A stretch of 64,000 nt of DNA from Aegilops tauschii subsp. strangulata (Eukaryota; Streptophyta; Magnoliopsida; Poales; Poaceae), in assembly GCF_002575655.3 (NCBI RefSeq), contig NC_053036.3:645132736-645196735 (forward strand). The letters are read 5' to 3'. How positions within the stretch are numbered: the stretch's first letter is position 1; each line of letters begins with the position of its first letter. Positions 11,147 to 21,087 of this stretch are shown in pieces. Position numbers and translations under genes: made by a program. The notes below the pieces were generated by a model. It saw nothing but the letters and a program-made list of their open reading frames with translations. It ran no database searches and had not been told where the DNA came from.

Positions 11147-11155
11147 AATTTTTTT

Positions 11156-11578
11156 CCAGTTTTTTTGCTTTATTTTTTTTATTTTTTTATTTTGTTTCTA
11201 CGTACAGCAAAATACTTATTAGTTTTTCAGTTATTCTTTTTGGTTTTATGTAATACAAATTATAAACTTTCTGTTAGTGCCATTAATTTTTTCCAGTTTT
11301 TTTGCTTTCTTTTTTGTTTTATTTATTTTATTTTGTTTCTACGTACAGCAAAATACTTACTAGTTTTTCAGTTATTCTTTTTGGTTTTAGGTAATAAAAA
11401 TTATAAACTTTCTGTTAGTGCCATTAATTTTTTCCAGTTTTTTTGCTTTCTTTTTTGTTTTATTTATTTTATTTTGTTTCTACTTACAGCAAAATACTTA
11501 CTAGTTTTTCAGTTATTCTTTTTGGTTTTAGGTAATAAAAATTATAAACTTTCTGTTAGTGCCATTAATTTTCCAATT
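11156..11578. repeat. Three tandem copies of a T-rich ~140-bp unit
   Basis: CCAGTTTTTTTGCTTT recurs at 11156, 11293 and 11434, and each copy contains ACAGCAAAATACTTA and AACTTTCTGTTAGTGCCATT. The Phe/Leu-rich reading frame across it is repeat-derived and is not called as a gene. Confidence 0.85.
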
Positions 11579-11617
11579 TTAGTTTCTAACAAAAGAAATC
11601 TTTATGATAATTCTTTT

Positions 11618-12192
11618 TCATGCATTTACTGATTTTTTTGAGCTATAAGACCCTAAAATGCAAAAGCATTTCAAATGAACTCTGAAAAGGTTGAAAGTTG
11701 GCATGGTATCATCATTTCACCCACATAGCATGTGCAAAAAAGTTGAGAGGGTTACGGCAAAAACTAGATGCAGTTCGTGTACAAAACAGACAATCTGTTT
11801 CGAAGTATCAGGGTTTCATACGGAAACTCATCTGTTACAACAGGCATTTCATTTTTTTGAACTTATTTGAACTCCAGACTTTTTGTGTGTTCAAAATGCA
11901 CCATTCAAAGCCACATCATCAATTTTTAATCCTTTCTAACTTCATTTGTTATTATTCATGCATTTACTGATTTTTTTAAGCTATAAGAGCCTGAAATTTA
12001 AAAGCATTTCAAATGAACTCTGAAAAGGTTGAAAGTTGGCATGGTATCATCATTTCACCCACATAGCATGTGCGAAAAAGTTGAGAGGGTTACGGCAAAA
12101 ACTAGATGCACTTCGTGTACAAAACGGACAATCTCTTTCGAAGTATCAGGGTTTCATACGGAAACTCGTCTGTTACAACAGGCATTTCATTT
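11618..12192. repeat. Direct repeat of ~237 bp, spacing 337 bp
   Basis: The segment starting TTCATGCATTTACTGATTTT (11618-11855) recurs at 11955-12192 with over 95% apparent identity. Both include AAGGTTGAAAGTTGGCATGG and end in CAACAGGCATTTCATTT. It lies just beyond the 3' end of the transposase gene. Confidence 0.85.
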
Positions 12193-12260
12193 CTTCACAT
12201 GTAACTGCAGTGATATTCTAGATCAAAGAAATCATCATAATAGTTGTGGAGAGAAAGTCT

Positions 12261-15200
12261 TCACTTTTTCTTCGCTTGTGTTCTTTGCTTATTGCGCCGT
12301 AACCATGGATAATCTTCATCGTTTAGCAGGATGCTTGGGTCAGCCTTGACTTTGAAGGGAGGAATTTCATGAAACTTTTAATAATCTTCAGACATGTATG
12401 TCATGCCCTCCACTCCCACGATGTCCCTTTTTCCTGAAAGAACTATGTGGTGCTTTGGCTCGTCGTATGATGTATTCGCTTCATTATCTTATCTTTTTCT
12501 CGGTTTGGTAGACATGTCCTTCACATAGATAACATGTGCCACATTGTTAGCTAGGACGAACGGTTCGTCAATGTACCCAAGATTTTTCAGATCCACTGTT
12601 GTCATTCCGTACTGTGGGTCTATCTGTACCCCGCCTCCTCACTGATTGACCCATTTGCACTTAAACAAAGGGACCTTAAAAATCATGTCCGCAGGCAAGT
12701 TCCCATATGTCCACTATGTAACCATAATATGTGTCATTTCCCCTGTTGGTTGCTGCATCAAAGCAGACGCCGCTGTTTTGGTTGATGCTCTTTTGATCTT
12801 GGTCGATCATGTAAAATGTATTCCCATTTATCTCGTATCCCTTGTAAGTCAATACAGCCGAAGATGGTCCCCTGGACAACGAGTACAAATCATCACAAAC
12901 ACTGTTGTCACCTCTGAAACGTGTTTCCAACCAACTGCTGATAGTCCTGATGTGTTCACATGTAATCCAGTCGTCACACTGCTCGGGTGTTTGGAGCGCA
13001 GACTGTTCTTGTGTTCATCGACATACGGGGTCACCAAGGTAGAGTTCTGTAGAACTGTGTAGTGAGCTTGAGACCAAGAATGCACGTCCCTGCATATTAT
13101 TGAGTCCGCTCCAAGCGTGCCTTTTCCAGTCAGTCTCCCCTCATACCCTGATTTAGGGAGACCTATCTTCTTAAGGCTAGGAATGAAGTCAACGCAAAAC
13201 CCAATGACATCCTCTGTTTGATGGCCCATGGAGATGCTTCCTTCTGGCCTAGCGCGGTTACGGACATATTTCTTTAGGACTCCCATGAACCTCGCAAAGG
13301 GGAACATATTGTGTAGAAATACGGGGCCCAGAATGACAATCTCGTCGACTAGATGAACTAGGACGTGCGTCATGATATTGAAGAAGGATGGTGGAAACAC
13401 CAGCTCGAAACTGACAAGACATTGCGCCACATCACTCCTTAGCCTTGGTATGATTTCTGGATCGATCACCTTCTGAGAGATTGCATTGAGGAATGCACAT
13501 AGCTTCACAATGGCTAATCGGACGTTTTCCAGTAGAAGCCCCCTCAATGCAACCGGAAGCAGTTGCGTCATAATCACGTGGCAGTCATGAGACTTTAGGT
13601 TCTGAAACTTTTTGTCCGGCATATTTATAATTCCCTTTATATTCGATGAGAAGCCAGTCGGGACCTTCATACTGAGCAGGCATTCAAAAAAGATTTCCTT
13701 CTCTTCTTTGGTAAGAGCGTAGCTGGCAGGACCTTCATACTGCTTTGGAGGCATGCCGTCTTTTTCGTGCAAATGTTGTAGGTCCTCCCGTGCCTCAGGT
13801 GTATCTTTTGTCTTCCCATATACGCCCAAGAAGCCTAGCAGGTTCACGCAAAGGTTCTTCGTCACGTGCATCACGTCGATTGAAGAGCGAACCTCTAGGT
13901 CTTTCCAGTAGGGTAGGTCCCAAAATATAGATTTCTTCTTCCACATGGGTGCGCGTCCCTCAGCGTCATTCGGAACGGCTAGTCCGCCGGGACCCTTTCC
14001 GATGATTACGTATAAATCATTGACCATAGCAAGTACGTGATCACCGGTACGCATGGCGGGCTTCTTCCGGTGATCTGCCTCGCCTTTGAAATGCTTGCCT
14101 TTCTTTCGACATTGATGGTTGGTCGGAAGAAATCGACGATGGCCCAGGTACACATTATTCCTGCATTTGTCCAGGTATATACTTTCGGTGTCAGCTAAAC
14201 AATGCGTGCATGCGTGGTATCCCTTGTTTGTCTGTCTTGAAAGGTTACTGAGAGCGGGCCAATCATTGATGGTTACAAACAGCAACGCGTGCAGGTTAAA
14301 TTCCTCGTGTCTGTGCTCATCCCACGCACGTACACCGTTTCCATTCCACAACTGTAAAAGTTCTTCAACTAATGGCCTTAGGTACACATCAATGTCGTTG
14401 CCGGGTTGCTTAGGGCCTTGGATGAGAATTGGCATCATAATGAACTTCCGCTTCATGCACATCCAAGGAGGAAGGTTATACATACATAGAGTCACGGGCC
14501 AGGTGCTGTGATTGCTGCTCTGCTCCCCGAAAGGATTAATGCCATCCGCGCTTAAAGCAAACCATACGTTCCTTGGGTCACCTGCAAATTCAGCCCAGTA
14601 CTTTCTCTTGATTTTTCTCCACTGCGACCCGTCAGCGGGTGCTCTCAACTTCCCGTCTTTCTTACGGTCCTCACTGTGCCATCGCATCAACTTGGCATGC
14701 TCTTTGTTTCTGAACAGTCGTTTTAACCGTGGTATTATAGGAGCATACCACATCACCTTCGCAGGAACCCTCTTCCTGCGGGGCTCGCCGTCAACATCAC
14801 CAGGGTCATCTCGTCTGATCTTATACCGCAATGCACCGCATACCGGGCATGCGTTCAAATCCTCGTACACACCGCGGTAGAGGATGCAGTCATTAGGGCA
14901 TGCATGTATCTTCTGCACCTCCAATCCTAGAGGGCATACGGCCTTCTTTGCTGCGTACGTACTGTCAGGCAATTCGTTATCCTTTGGAAGCTTCTTCTTC
15001 AATATTTTCAGTAGCTTCTCAAATCCTTTGTTAGGCACATCATTATCTGCCTTCCACTACAGCAATTCCAGTACGGTACCGAGTTTTGTGTTGCCATCTT
15101 CGCAATTGGGGTACAACCCTTTTTTGTGATCCTCTAACATGCGATCGAACTTCAGCTTCTCCTTCTGACTTTCGCATTGTGTCCTTGCATTGACAATGAC

Positions 15201-15569
15201 CCGGCGGAGATCATCATCATCGGGCACATCGTCTGGTTCCTCTTGATCTTCAGCTGCTTCCCCCGTTGCAGCATCACCGTATTCAGGGGGCACATAGTTG
15301 TCATCGTCCTCTTCTTCTTCGCTGTCTTCCATCATAACCCCTATTTCTCCGTGCTTTGTCCAAACATTATAGTGTGGCATGAAACCCTTATAAAGCAGGT
15401 GGGTGTGAAGGGTCTTCGAGTCAGAGTAAGACCTCGTATTCCCAAAGCTAGGGCATGGACATCACATAAAACCATTCTGCTTGTTTGCCTCAGCCACTTC
15501 GAGGAAATTATGCACGCCCTTAATGTACTCGAAGGTGTGTCTGTCACCGTACATCCATTGCCGGTTCAT
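12261..15569 (-). pseudogene. CACTA TNP2-type transposase, multiply broken
   Basis: Reading from the ATG at 15567-15569, the protein has the N-terminus WMYGDRHTFEYIKGV and a CPCPSFG segment. The Transposase_21 (TNP2) core follows, with a CPNDC / CPVCGALRY cysteine cluster, the long DDE-type region, and a DUF4218-like C-terminal part with THVLVHLVDEI and MGVLKKYVRNRARPEGS. It ends near the stop at 12261-12263 after a Lys-rich tail. In-frame stops occur at 15462-15464 and 15054-15056. A frameshift lies near 12984-12988 (one base missing), and one extra T near 12685 shifts the frame again. Further stops follow in the tail. The gene lies on the minus strand facing into the element. Function is lost; homologues cut and paste CACTA elements by binding the TIR and subterminal repeats. 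Confidence 0.9.
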
Positions 15570-15949
15570 CTGCGTGCATTATATATAATTATGTGTGTCA
15601 AAAGTAAGAAAATTAGACAAGTATCTATCTAAAGTAAGAATTTTTTTCTTTCAGAAAGAAGATAAGAACAAGAGGCTCACCACGGTGGTGCCGGCAACGA
15701 GATCGGCGCGGGTGATCGACGGCGGTGAAGACGGGGACAGGGCGTGACGGACCGCTAAACCTAGACAAATCTCGGGGAAAATGGAGCTCGGAGGTCGAGC
15801 TTCGAGAGGAGAAAGCTTAACTAGTGTGGCTCGGGCATTTCATCGAACACCTCATGTGCATAGGAGGTGACCTAGAGCACCCAAATGCCCTCCCCTCGCC
15901 AGCCAGCAAAAAACAGAGCACTGTGGAGTGCTCTGCCGCGGCGAAGGGG

Positions 15950-15957
15950 TATATATA
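15950..15957 (-). promoter_or_regulatory. TATA box upstream of CACTA transposase gene
   Basis: TATATATA, in the minus-strand context CCTATATATACCCC, lies about 380 bp upstream of the transposase ATG and just inside the subterminal repeats. A GT donor-like site near 15679-15680 (CACCGTG|GTGAGC on the minus strand) suggests a non-coding or short first exon between them. Confidence 0.45.
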
Positions 15958-15965
15958 GGCAACTC

Positions 15966-16267
15966 ATTTGTCCCGGTTCGTGGCTGAAACCGGGACTAAA
16001 GACCCCCATCTGTCCTGGTTCGAGCCACGAACCGAAACCAATGGTTGTGGGCCAGGAGCGGGCCAGGAACGAGGACCATTGGTCCCGGTTCTTGCCATGA
16101 ACCGGGGCAAAAGGGTCCCGACGAACCGGGACCAATGCCCCACGTGGCCCGGCCGGCCCCCTGGGCTCACGAACCGGGAAGTATGCCTCCATTGGTCCCG
16201 GTTCGTGGCAGAACCGGGACTAATGGGCTGGGCAGCCCCCAACCAAAGCCCAGTTTTCTACTAGTGT
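15966..16267. repeat. Right subterminal repeats and TIR of the CACTA element
   Basis: Four or more inverted units with TCCCGGTTCGTGG and CGAACCGGGAC occupy 15966-16228. The last 28 bases (16240-16267), read on the minus strand, begin CACTAGTAGAAAACTGGGCT. TAC (16268-16270) outside is a possible half of the target duplication. Confidence 0.88.
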
Positions 16268-17745
16268 ACGGTAGCGTCGCTCGGCGTCGAAACCCGTGTC
16301 GTCCTCCTTCCGCCGTCTCCATGAGCACCGGCGATAAGACCGATGAAGTGAAGATGCGGTCTCTGGCGAGGAAGAGTAGAACACAGGAGACAGACCGACC
16401 AACATGGGACACAAGGCACCGCCGCCTTCCGTGGCCTACTCATCCTCGAAGGAGTCCGCGACCTGTCCGTCGCTGGTGGACGTGAGGTCCATGATGGAAA
16501 TGGTAGCGCCTGTGTTGCCTCTGTCCCAACGGGCCGACTGACGGTTTGTCGGCGGCACGCACGAGGTGCAGCTGGCTATCTTCTCCTTTGTGATCGCCTG
16601 CAGCTGCGCCTCCGAGGTTGCCGCTTCCTGGCAAGCGGTGGCTTGAGCGGGAACGACATCGTAGATGGCACGCTGCTCCGCGACGAAATTTGGGTTCGCC
16701 GCGGCCATGGCCACCACGGCCTCCTCGCTCGCCATAGATCTGGCCCTCTACCAGCCGTTGCTGCTCCAGGCGGAACATATTGTACCGTTGTTCCTCATGC
16801 GCTTGCTGGAACATCGACAAAGGCGCCAGCGCAGGCTGCACCTCCAGCATGGCGGCGTTGAACTACGCATGGGCCTGCTCCATGGTGAAGCCGGCGTGCA
16901 CGGGAAGGGCGGGAGCCAGGGCGGAGTCGTCGGAGCCCGTCTCCATCGTGGTGTCGTCCTCGTCGTCGGAGACCTCGGGCGAGCTGGCCGGCAAGCCGGC
17001 CTCGATCCATCTGGAACGGTGGCTATGCCAGGCGGCGGCAAGGGCGGCCACCGCGTGTTTCATCTCCGGGGACAGACTGTCCCACAGTGCTTTCCCGCTG
17101 GCGGTCATGGCGGATGTAGTGAAGGGAGGAGGATGTGGAGGGAATAGTGTTGTGGTGTGGAGTTAGCCAGGTGTGGCCACCTTTATATAGCGGATTCCGG
17201 TGAGGCGAGGCGTCCGGGTGCGTCAATGCGCGGCGCAGGAGTCGGTTTCTCGGCCGGTGAGCCTGCTTAATGGCGGCAGACGGATGGATAGCGGTGTTGA
17301 ACGTGCGCGGTAGATATCTGTCTCGTCATGTCCAGTCACGCGTCTCCGGCATTGAACAGGCGCGGACACCGGAGACGCATCGCGGGCGCCGCGCCGCCGC
17401 TTCAATGGCGAAGGCAGTGAGAGGTCGCGCCCGCCCTGAGCCGTATTCAATGTTGAGCGGTGCACTTTACAGCAGCATGAATGCGGGCAGCTGGCGTCGG
17501 GCGGGAGCGCAAGCGGAATGGTGGATTTGGTGGGCCAGGGCTCAGAAACGGGCTTGGGAGCGGTCCGGACTCCGACAGACCTTTCTCATTTTTGTCTTCG
17601 GTTTGTGAGAGAAATCACGTCCGAACTGCTTAATGGACTGATACATGCTTAATGGACTGATACACGTGATGGCTTTCGCGATCTGAACAATGCGGTGCGG
17701 AGGGTTGCGAGAGTTTTATGTCTCCGCATTGGAGATGCCCTAACT
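16268..17745 (-). mobile_element. Remnant of a DNA transposon of unknown class
   Basis: The large CACTA ends at 16267 inside this GC-rich segment. Its right limit is near 17745, where the minus strand reads GTTAGGGCATCTCCAATGCG, resembling the GGGCATCTCCAA termini of common Triticeae DNA elements. It carries a broken minus-strand gene (16436-17108). From 17109 to 17745 I see no gene, only GC-rich DNA and a 19-bp direct duplication (TTAATGGACTGATACA at about 17631 and 17650). The left end is not identifiable. Confidence 0.45.
16436..17108 (-). pseudogene. Unrecognised transposon-encoded protein, broken
   Basis: The minus-strand frame starts at 17106-17108 (MTASGKALWDSLSPEM). It passes an acidic segment (SDDEDDTTMETGSDD), an in-frame TAG at 16863-16865, a Gln/Glu-rich segment (FRLEQQRLVEGQIYG), and a one-base frame change near 16736. 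It then continues as ASEEAVVAMAAANPNFVAEQ and stops at 16436. The composition is Ala/Glu/Gln-rich and probably helical. I do not recognise a family. The two breaks and its location in a transposon remnant argue against a host gene. Confidence 0.5.
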
Positions 17746-17757
17746 GGCCGTTCGGCT

Positions 17758-17765
17758 TATAAATA
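17758..17765 (+). promoter_or_regulatory. TATA box of peroxidase copy A
   Basis: TATAAATA lies 99 bp upstream of the peroxidase ATG, only about 12 bp after the end of the adjoining transposon remnant. Most of the upstream promoter is therefore transposon-derived. The 5' UTR from GGGTATCTTGTGCAAGCC on is conserved in peroxidase copy C at 52054. Confidence 0.6.
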
Positions 17766-17856
17766 ACAAGGGGTAGTGGGTATCTTGTGCAAGCCACACG
17801 ACCTTCATAGGAAGGTGCAACAAGCTTAGCTACAGCCACAGAGCTAGCAGCTAGCA

Positions 17857-18987
17857 ATGGCGTCCAGAGCAGCAGCGGCCGCCCTGGTCGTCCTGGCCAT
17901 GGTCTGCGCCGCGCAGTCGTCCCTCTCGGCGGCGGCGGCCGCCGGAGGTCTGTCCCCCGACTTCCACGCGGCGACGTGCCCGCCGCTGGAGCAAATCGTG
18001 GCGTTGCACGTGCGGGAGGCCTTCAAGAACGACTCCGGCGTGGCGCCGGCCTTCATCCGCATCCTCTTCCACGACTGCTTCCCGCAGGTGCGCGCTGTCA
18101 AAAATAAATATTTGTATGTAGTACGTATGTACTAGTATGTATGTATCAAAATGCATCACATATCTTACCCTAATGGTGTAGGGCTGCGACGCGTCGGTGC
18201 TCATAGAGGGCCCCGGCAGCGAGCAGAAGGAGAGGCCCAACACGACGCTCCGCAGAGGAGCGCTGGACCTCATCGACCGCATCCGTGCCGCGGTCCACCA
18301 CGCCTGCAAGGCCACGGTGTCGTGCGCCGACATCACCGTGCTCGCCACCCGCGAATCCCTCTTCCTGGCCGGCGGGCCCCGCTTCGACGTCACCCTCGGC
18401 CGGCTCGACTCCTTCTTCCCCGCGTCGCCGGAACAAGTCAAACTGCTGCCGGCGCCCTTCCACAATGTGGACAAGCTCATCGAGTCCTTCGGCAAACGTG
18501 GCCTCGACGTGGCCGACCTGGTGTCCCTCTCCGGTGCGCACACCTTCGGCGTCGCCCACTGCCCGGCCTTCGAGACCGGTTCAAGAATGGCTTTGACACG
18601 AACCCCGCCATCGACCACGCGTTTGCCACGACGCTGAAGAAGAATTGCGACAAGGACTTTCCTCGCGGCACCGTGGAGCAGAACCTCGATAGGCGCACGC
18701 CGGACATCTTCGACAACAAGTACTACTTCGACCTCATCGCGAAGCAGGGGCTGTTCAAGTCGGACCAGGGTCTCATCGACCACCCGGCCACCAAGAGTAA
18801 GGCCACCCACTTCTCCCTCAACCAGGGCGCCTTCTTCGACCAGTTTGCCAAGTCCATGGCCAAGATGGTTAAAATGGACCTGCTCACTGGCAACAAGGGC
18901 GAGATCCGGGCCAACTGCAAGGTCCGAGGCAAGCCCCCACGCATCCAGACTGCCGTCGACGACGAGGGGATCGCCGCCGACATGTAA
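17857..18987 (+). pseudogene. Class III peroxidase, copy A, one-base frameshift
   Basis: Exon 1 (17857-18087, 77 codons) encodes a signal peptide of about 25-30 residues and the distal site RILFHDCF (Arg68, His72). A 94-bp GT-AG intron (18088-18181) follows. Exon 2 (18182-18987) continues with GCDASVLIEGPGSEQKERPN and the proximal haem ligand in SGAHTFGVAHC (His197), ending in DEGIAADM. Near 18572-18576 one base is missing (CTTCGAGACCGG), shifting the frame 130 codons before the end. In the downstream frame the sequence is intact to the TAA at 18985-18987. Intact, the protein would be about 345 residues, a normal length for secreted H2O2-using cell-wall peroxidases. AATAAA at 19202-19207 is a likely poly(A) signal. 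Either this copy is a pseudogene or the base loss is a sequencing error. Confidence 0.9.
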
Positions 18988-19263
18988 GAGTTGTTCGATG
19001 TAACGTAGAGTTCGTGAGCGAACTGTGTGACGCACGCACAGTGGAGTGTGCTGTGCTATCTAGTCAACAAGACGAGCGGTCAATCCGTATGCTTCCTAGC
19101 ATAGGATCGATCGAGGTATGTTCTTTTTGGACACCCCTTTAAGATCTTCAGTAACATTGTAATGTCTTTTTTAGTTTTCCCACATCACTAAGCTGCAAGA
19201 CAATAAATGGTGCCATGTCACTGTGAGTGCTACTGTATGCTACCATGTCACTGGGAGTGTTCT
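18988..19263 (+). repeat. Peroxidase 3' UTR, unit A
   Basis: This sequence runs from the stop codon through TATGCTTCCTAGCATAGGAT and the AATAAA to GTCACTGGGAGTGTTCT. It is homologous to 22330-22620 (unit B) and 52696-53040 (unit C). The homology to the other units breaks at about 19263, where the truncated transposon begins. Confidence 0.8.
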
Positions 19264-19659
19264 CTAGGGGGCTCGAAAAATCGCTGTCTGGGAACGACCC
19301 GGCGAAAAAATCAGCTTGGGGCCAAACGGGTTCCTAGCCGTCGGCCCCAGGGTCGCCCCAGAAGGCTTTTTTATTTTCTTAAAAGACATTCGGCTATTAT
19401 TCGGCAAACGGGCATAAACTTCGGCGACTTAAACAGTTTTTACATAGAAAATTTAAAATTTACTAAAAACAAAGGCCTAGACTATAGGAAGAACGCGCTC
19501 AGCGTGGCGAAGCCGCCGCCGTCGCCGCCATCGCCGTTGTCCTCGTCGTCCTTCTCCTCCTTGACACGGCCGCCCCTGCTGGACCCCTGCCCGGGGTCGC
19601 CCTAGCGGACCGGTGTCGGCGCGTCGTCGTCGCTGTCGTCGTCGAGAACGACGACGCCT

Positions 19660-21087
19660 CACTAGTACAAAACAGGGCTTTGGTCACAGGGCAAGATTCA
19701 CATTAGTCCCGGTTCAGTCACGAACCGGGACTAATGTGAGCATTGGTCCCGGTTCGTGCGGCTGAGGCATTAGTCCCGGTTCACCTGGGCCCTTTAGTCC
19801 CGGTTGGTGCCACGAACCGGGACTAAAGGGTGCGATGCCCATTAGTACCGGTTGGTGGCACCAACCGGGACTAAAGGTCTAACCTTTAGTCCTGGTTGGT
19901 GCCACCAACCGGTACTAATGGGCTTTGAGGCATTATACCGGTTCATGGCACGAACCGGTACTAAAGGTCCCATTTTCAAACTCTACCCCCCCCCCCCCCC
20001 CCGGACCGCCTTTTCAGTTTTAGAAAAAACAAAAGAAAATGATGGAAATGTCAAAAAAATAAAATAAAATAAGTTTCCCATGTGATATGTGGTCTAGTTG
20101 TTGGGAAATTTACAAATATGAATTTCGACTTTATTTGCAAAATCTCTCTGGAATTTGTAAAATGGGCATAACTTTTGCATACGAACTCGGATTAAAAAAA
20201 ATTTATGAAAAATCATCTACTCAGAAAGTTACATCCGATTTTAACCGGGGGAACCCCGTTAAACATTTTCAAAATCCTCAAAAACCTAACAGAAAAAAAG
20301 TTACGGGGCTTTTAAGATATGGAGAGGCAAAAAAATTCAAAAAATTTCAAACTGTGGTCAAACTATGGTCAAACTAATTATTCTAGAATATTAGTGTTAC
20401 TAAATAATTATTTCAGTTTTTTTTGAATTTTGGTCAAATCTGGTCAAACTATGGTCAAACAGTGGTCAAACAATGGTCAAACTAATTATTCGAGAAATAT
20501 TAGTGTTACTAAATAATTATTGTTTTTTAAAACAATAGTTTCAAACTCAAACAGTGAAATGTGTCACTTCATGCTCAAGCTAAATTCCTGAGGGTTAATA
20601 GGATTGACATCTTACTATTGTCAGGAAAACAACAAGTGCAGACTTGAAAACGAGGGAGAATAGAACCCGGAAGTTAAGCGTGCTCAGGCTGGAGTAGTGA
20701 GAGGATGGGTGACCGTCCGGGAAGTTAGATGATTTGGAATGATGAGGGGTGATTAGAGATTAGAGGATAAATTGAGTAGTGATGAGGGGTGGTGATTAGA
20801 GATTAGAGGTTAAAATAATTCAGAAATTTGAAAATCATAAAAAAATTCAAAAAAATTCGCAAAAAAATTTTCAAAAAAATCATAAAATTTCCTTTAGTCC
20901 AACCGGGACTAAAGATGGAGCTCCACGTGGCCGCGGCCTTTAGTCCCGGTTCGTGTAAGAACCGGGACTAAAGGGGGAGGCATTAGTAACGACCCTTTAG
21001 TCCCGGTAACGACCCTTTAGTCCCGGTTCAAAAACCGGGACTAAAGGCCCTTACCAACTGGGACAAAAGCCCCCTTTTCTACTAGTG
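19660..21087 (+). mobile_element. Non-autonomous mini-CACTA (1,428 bp)
   Basis: It starts CACTAGTACAAAACAGGGCT and ends CCTTTTCTACTAGTG, with an exact 3-bp target duplication CCT at 19657-19659 and 21088-21090. Subterminal inverted repeats (TAGTCCCGGTT / AACCGGGACTAA and variants) occupy about 19700-19975 and 20890-21060. The interior is AT-rich with a C17-18 run near 19986 and a 5S rRNA-derived segment at 20661-20726; no transposase is present. It would depend on a CACTA transposase like the one broken at 12261-15569. Confidence 0.92.
20661..20726 (+). pseudogene. 5S rRNA-derived segment (3' part) inside mini-CACTA
   Basis: The 66 bases read TAGAACCCGGAAGTTAAGCG through GGATGGGTGACCGTCCGGG. 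They align with positions about 40-105 of plant 5S rRNA, including the A box/IE region AAGTTAAGCGTGCT and the C box GGATGGGTGACC. The 5' third and the 3' end are not recognisable. Flanking sequence is not 5S spacer, so this is a captured fragment rather than part of a 5S array. Whether it still recruits TFIIIA and Pol III is unknown. Confidence 0.8.

Larger units (their letters stand above)
6182..16267 (-). mobile_element. Large CACTA (En/Spm) transposon, right-hand part
   Basis: The right terminus at 16267 reads, on the minus strand, CACTAGTAGAAAACTGGGC, a Triticeae CACTA terminal inverted repeat. It is followed by TAC (16268-16270), a possible 3-bp target duplication. Subterminal repeats with AGTCCCGGTT / AACCGGGACT fill 15966-16228 and reappear at 6182-6300, where the Angela insertion cuts the element. 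The left terminus must lie beyond the window start. Both recognisable genes (transposase and an accessory gene) are on the minus strand. Internal tandem arrays and an internal subterminal-like cluster at 10655-10905 are present. The transposase has several breaks, so the element is defective. It resembles the Caspar/Jorge group, but I am not sure which. Confidence 0.88.

Noticed and set aside
11165..11632. 155-codon Phe/Leu-rich frame resembling a membrane protein
   Set aside because: It is translated from three tandem copies of a T-rich 140-bp DNA repeat; the protein repeats in step with the DNA.
13745..15129. Plus-strand open frames opposite the CACTA transposase
   Set aside because: They are antisense shadows of the minus-strand transposase, which has recognisable domains.
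17851..19035. 394-codon minus-strand frame across the peroxidase
   Set aside because: It is the GC-rich antisense shadow of the peroxidase exons and intron; the plus strand has all the family motifs.
20661..20726. A functional 5S rRNA gene
   Set aside because: Only the middle and 3' part is present, without the 5' third, the normal 3' end or 5S spacer; it lies inside a transposon.
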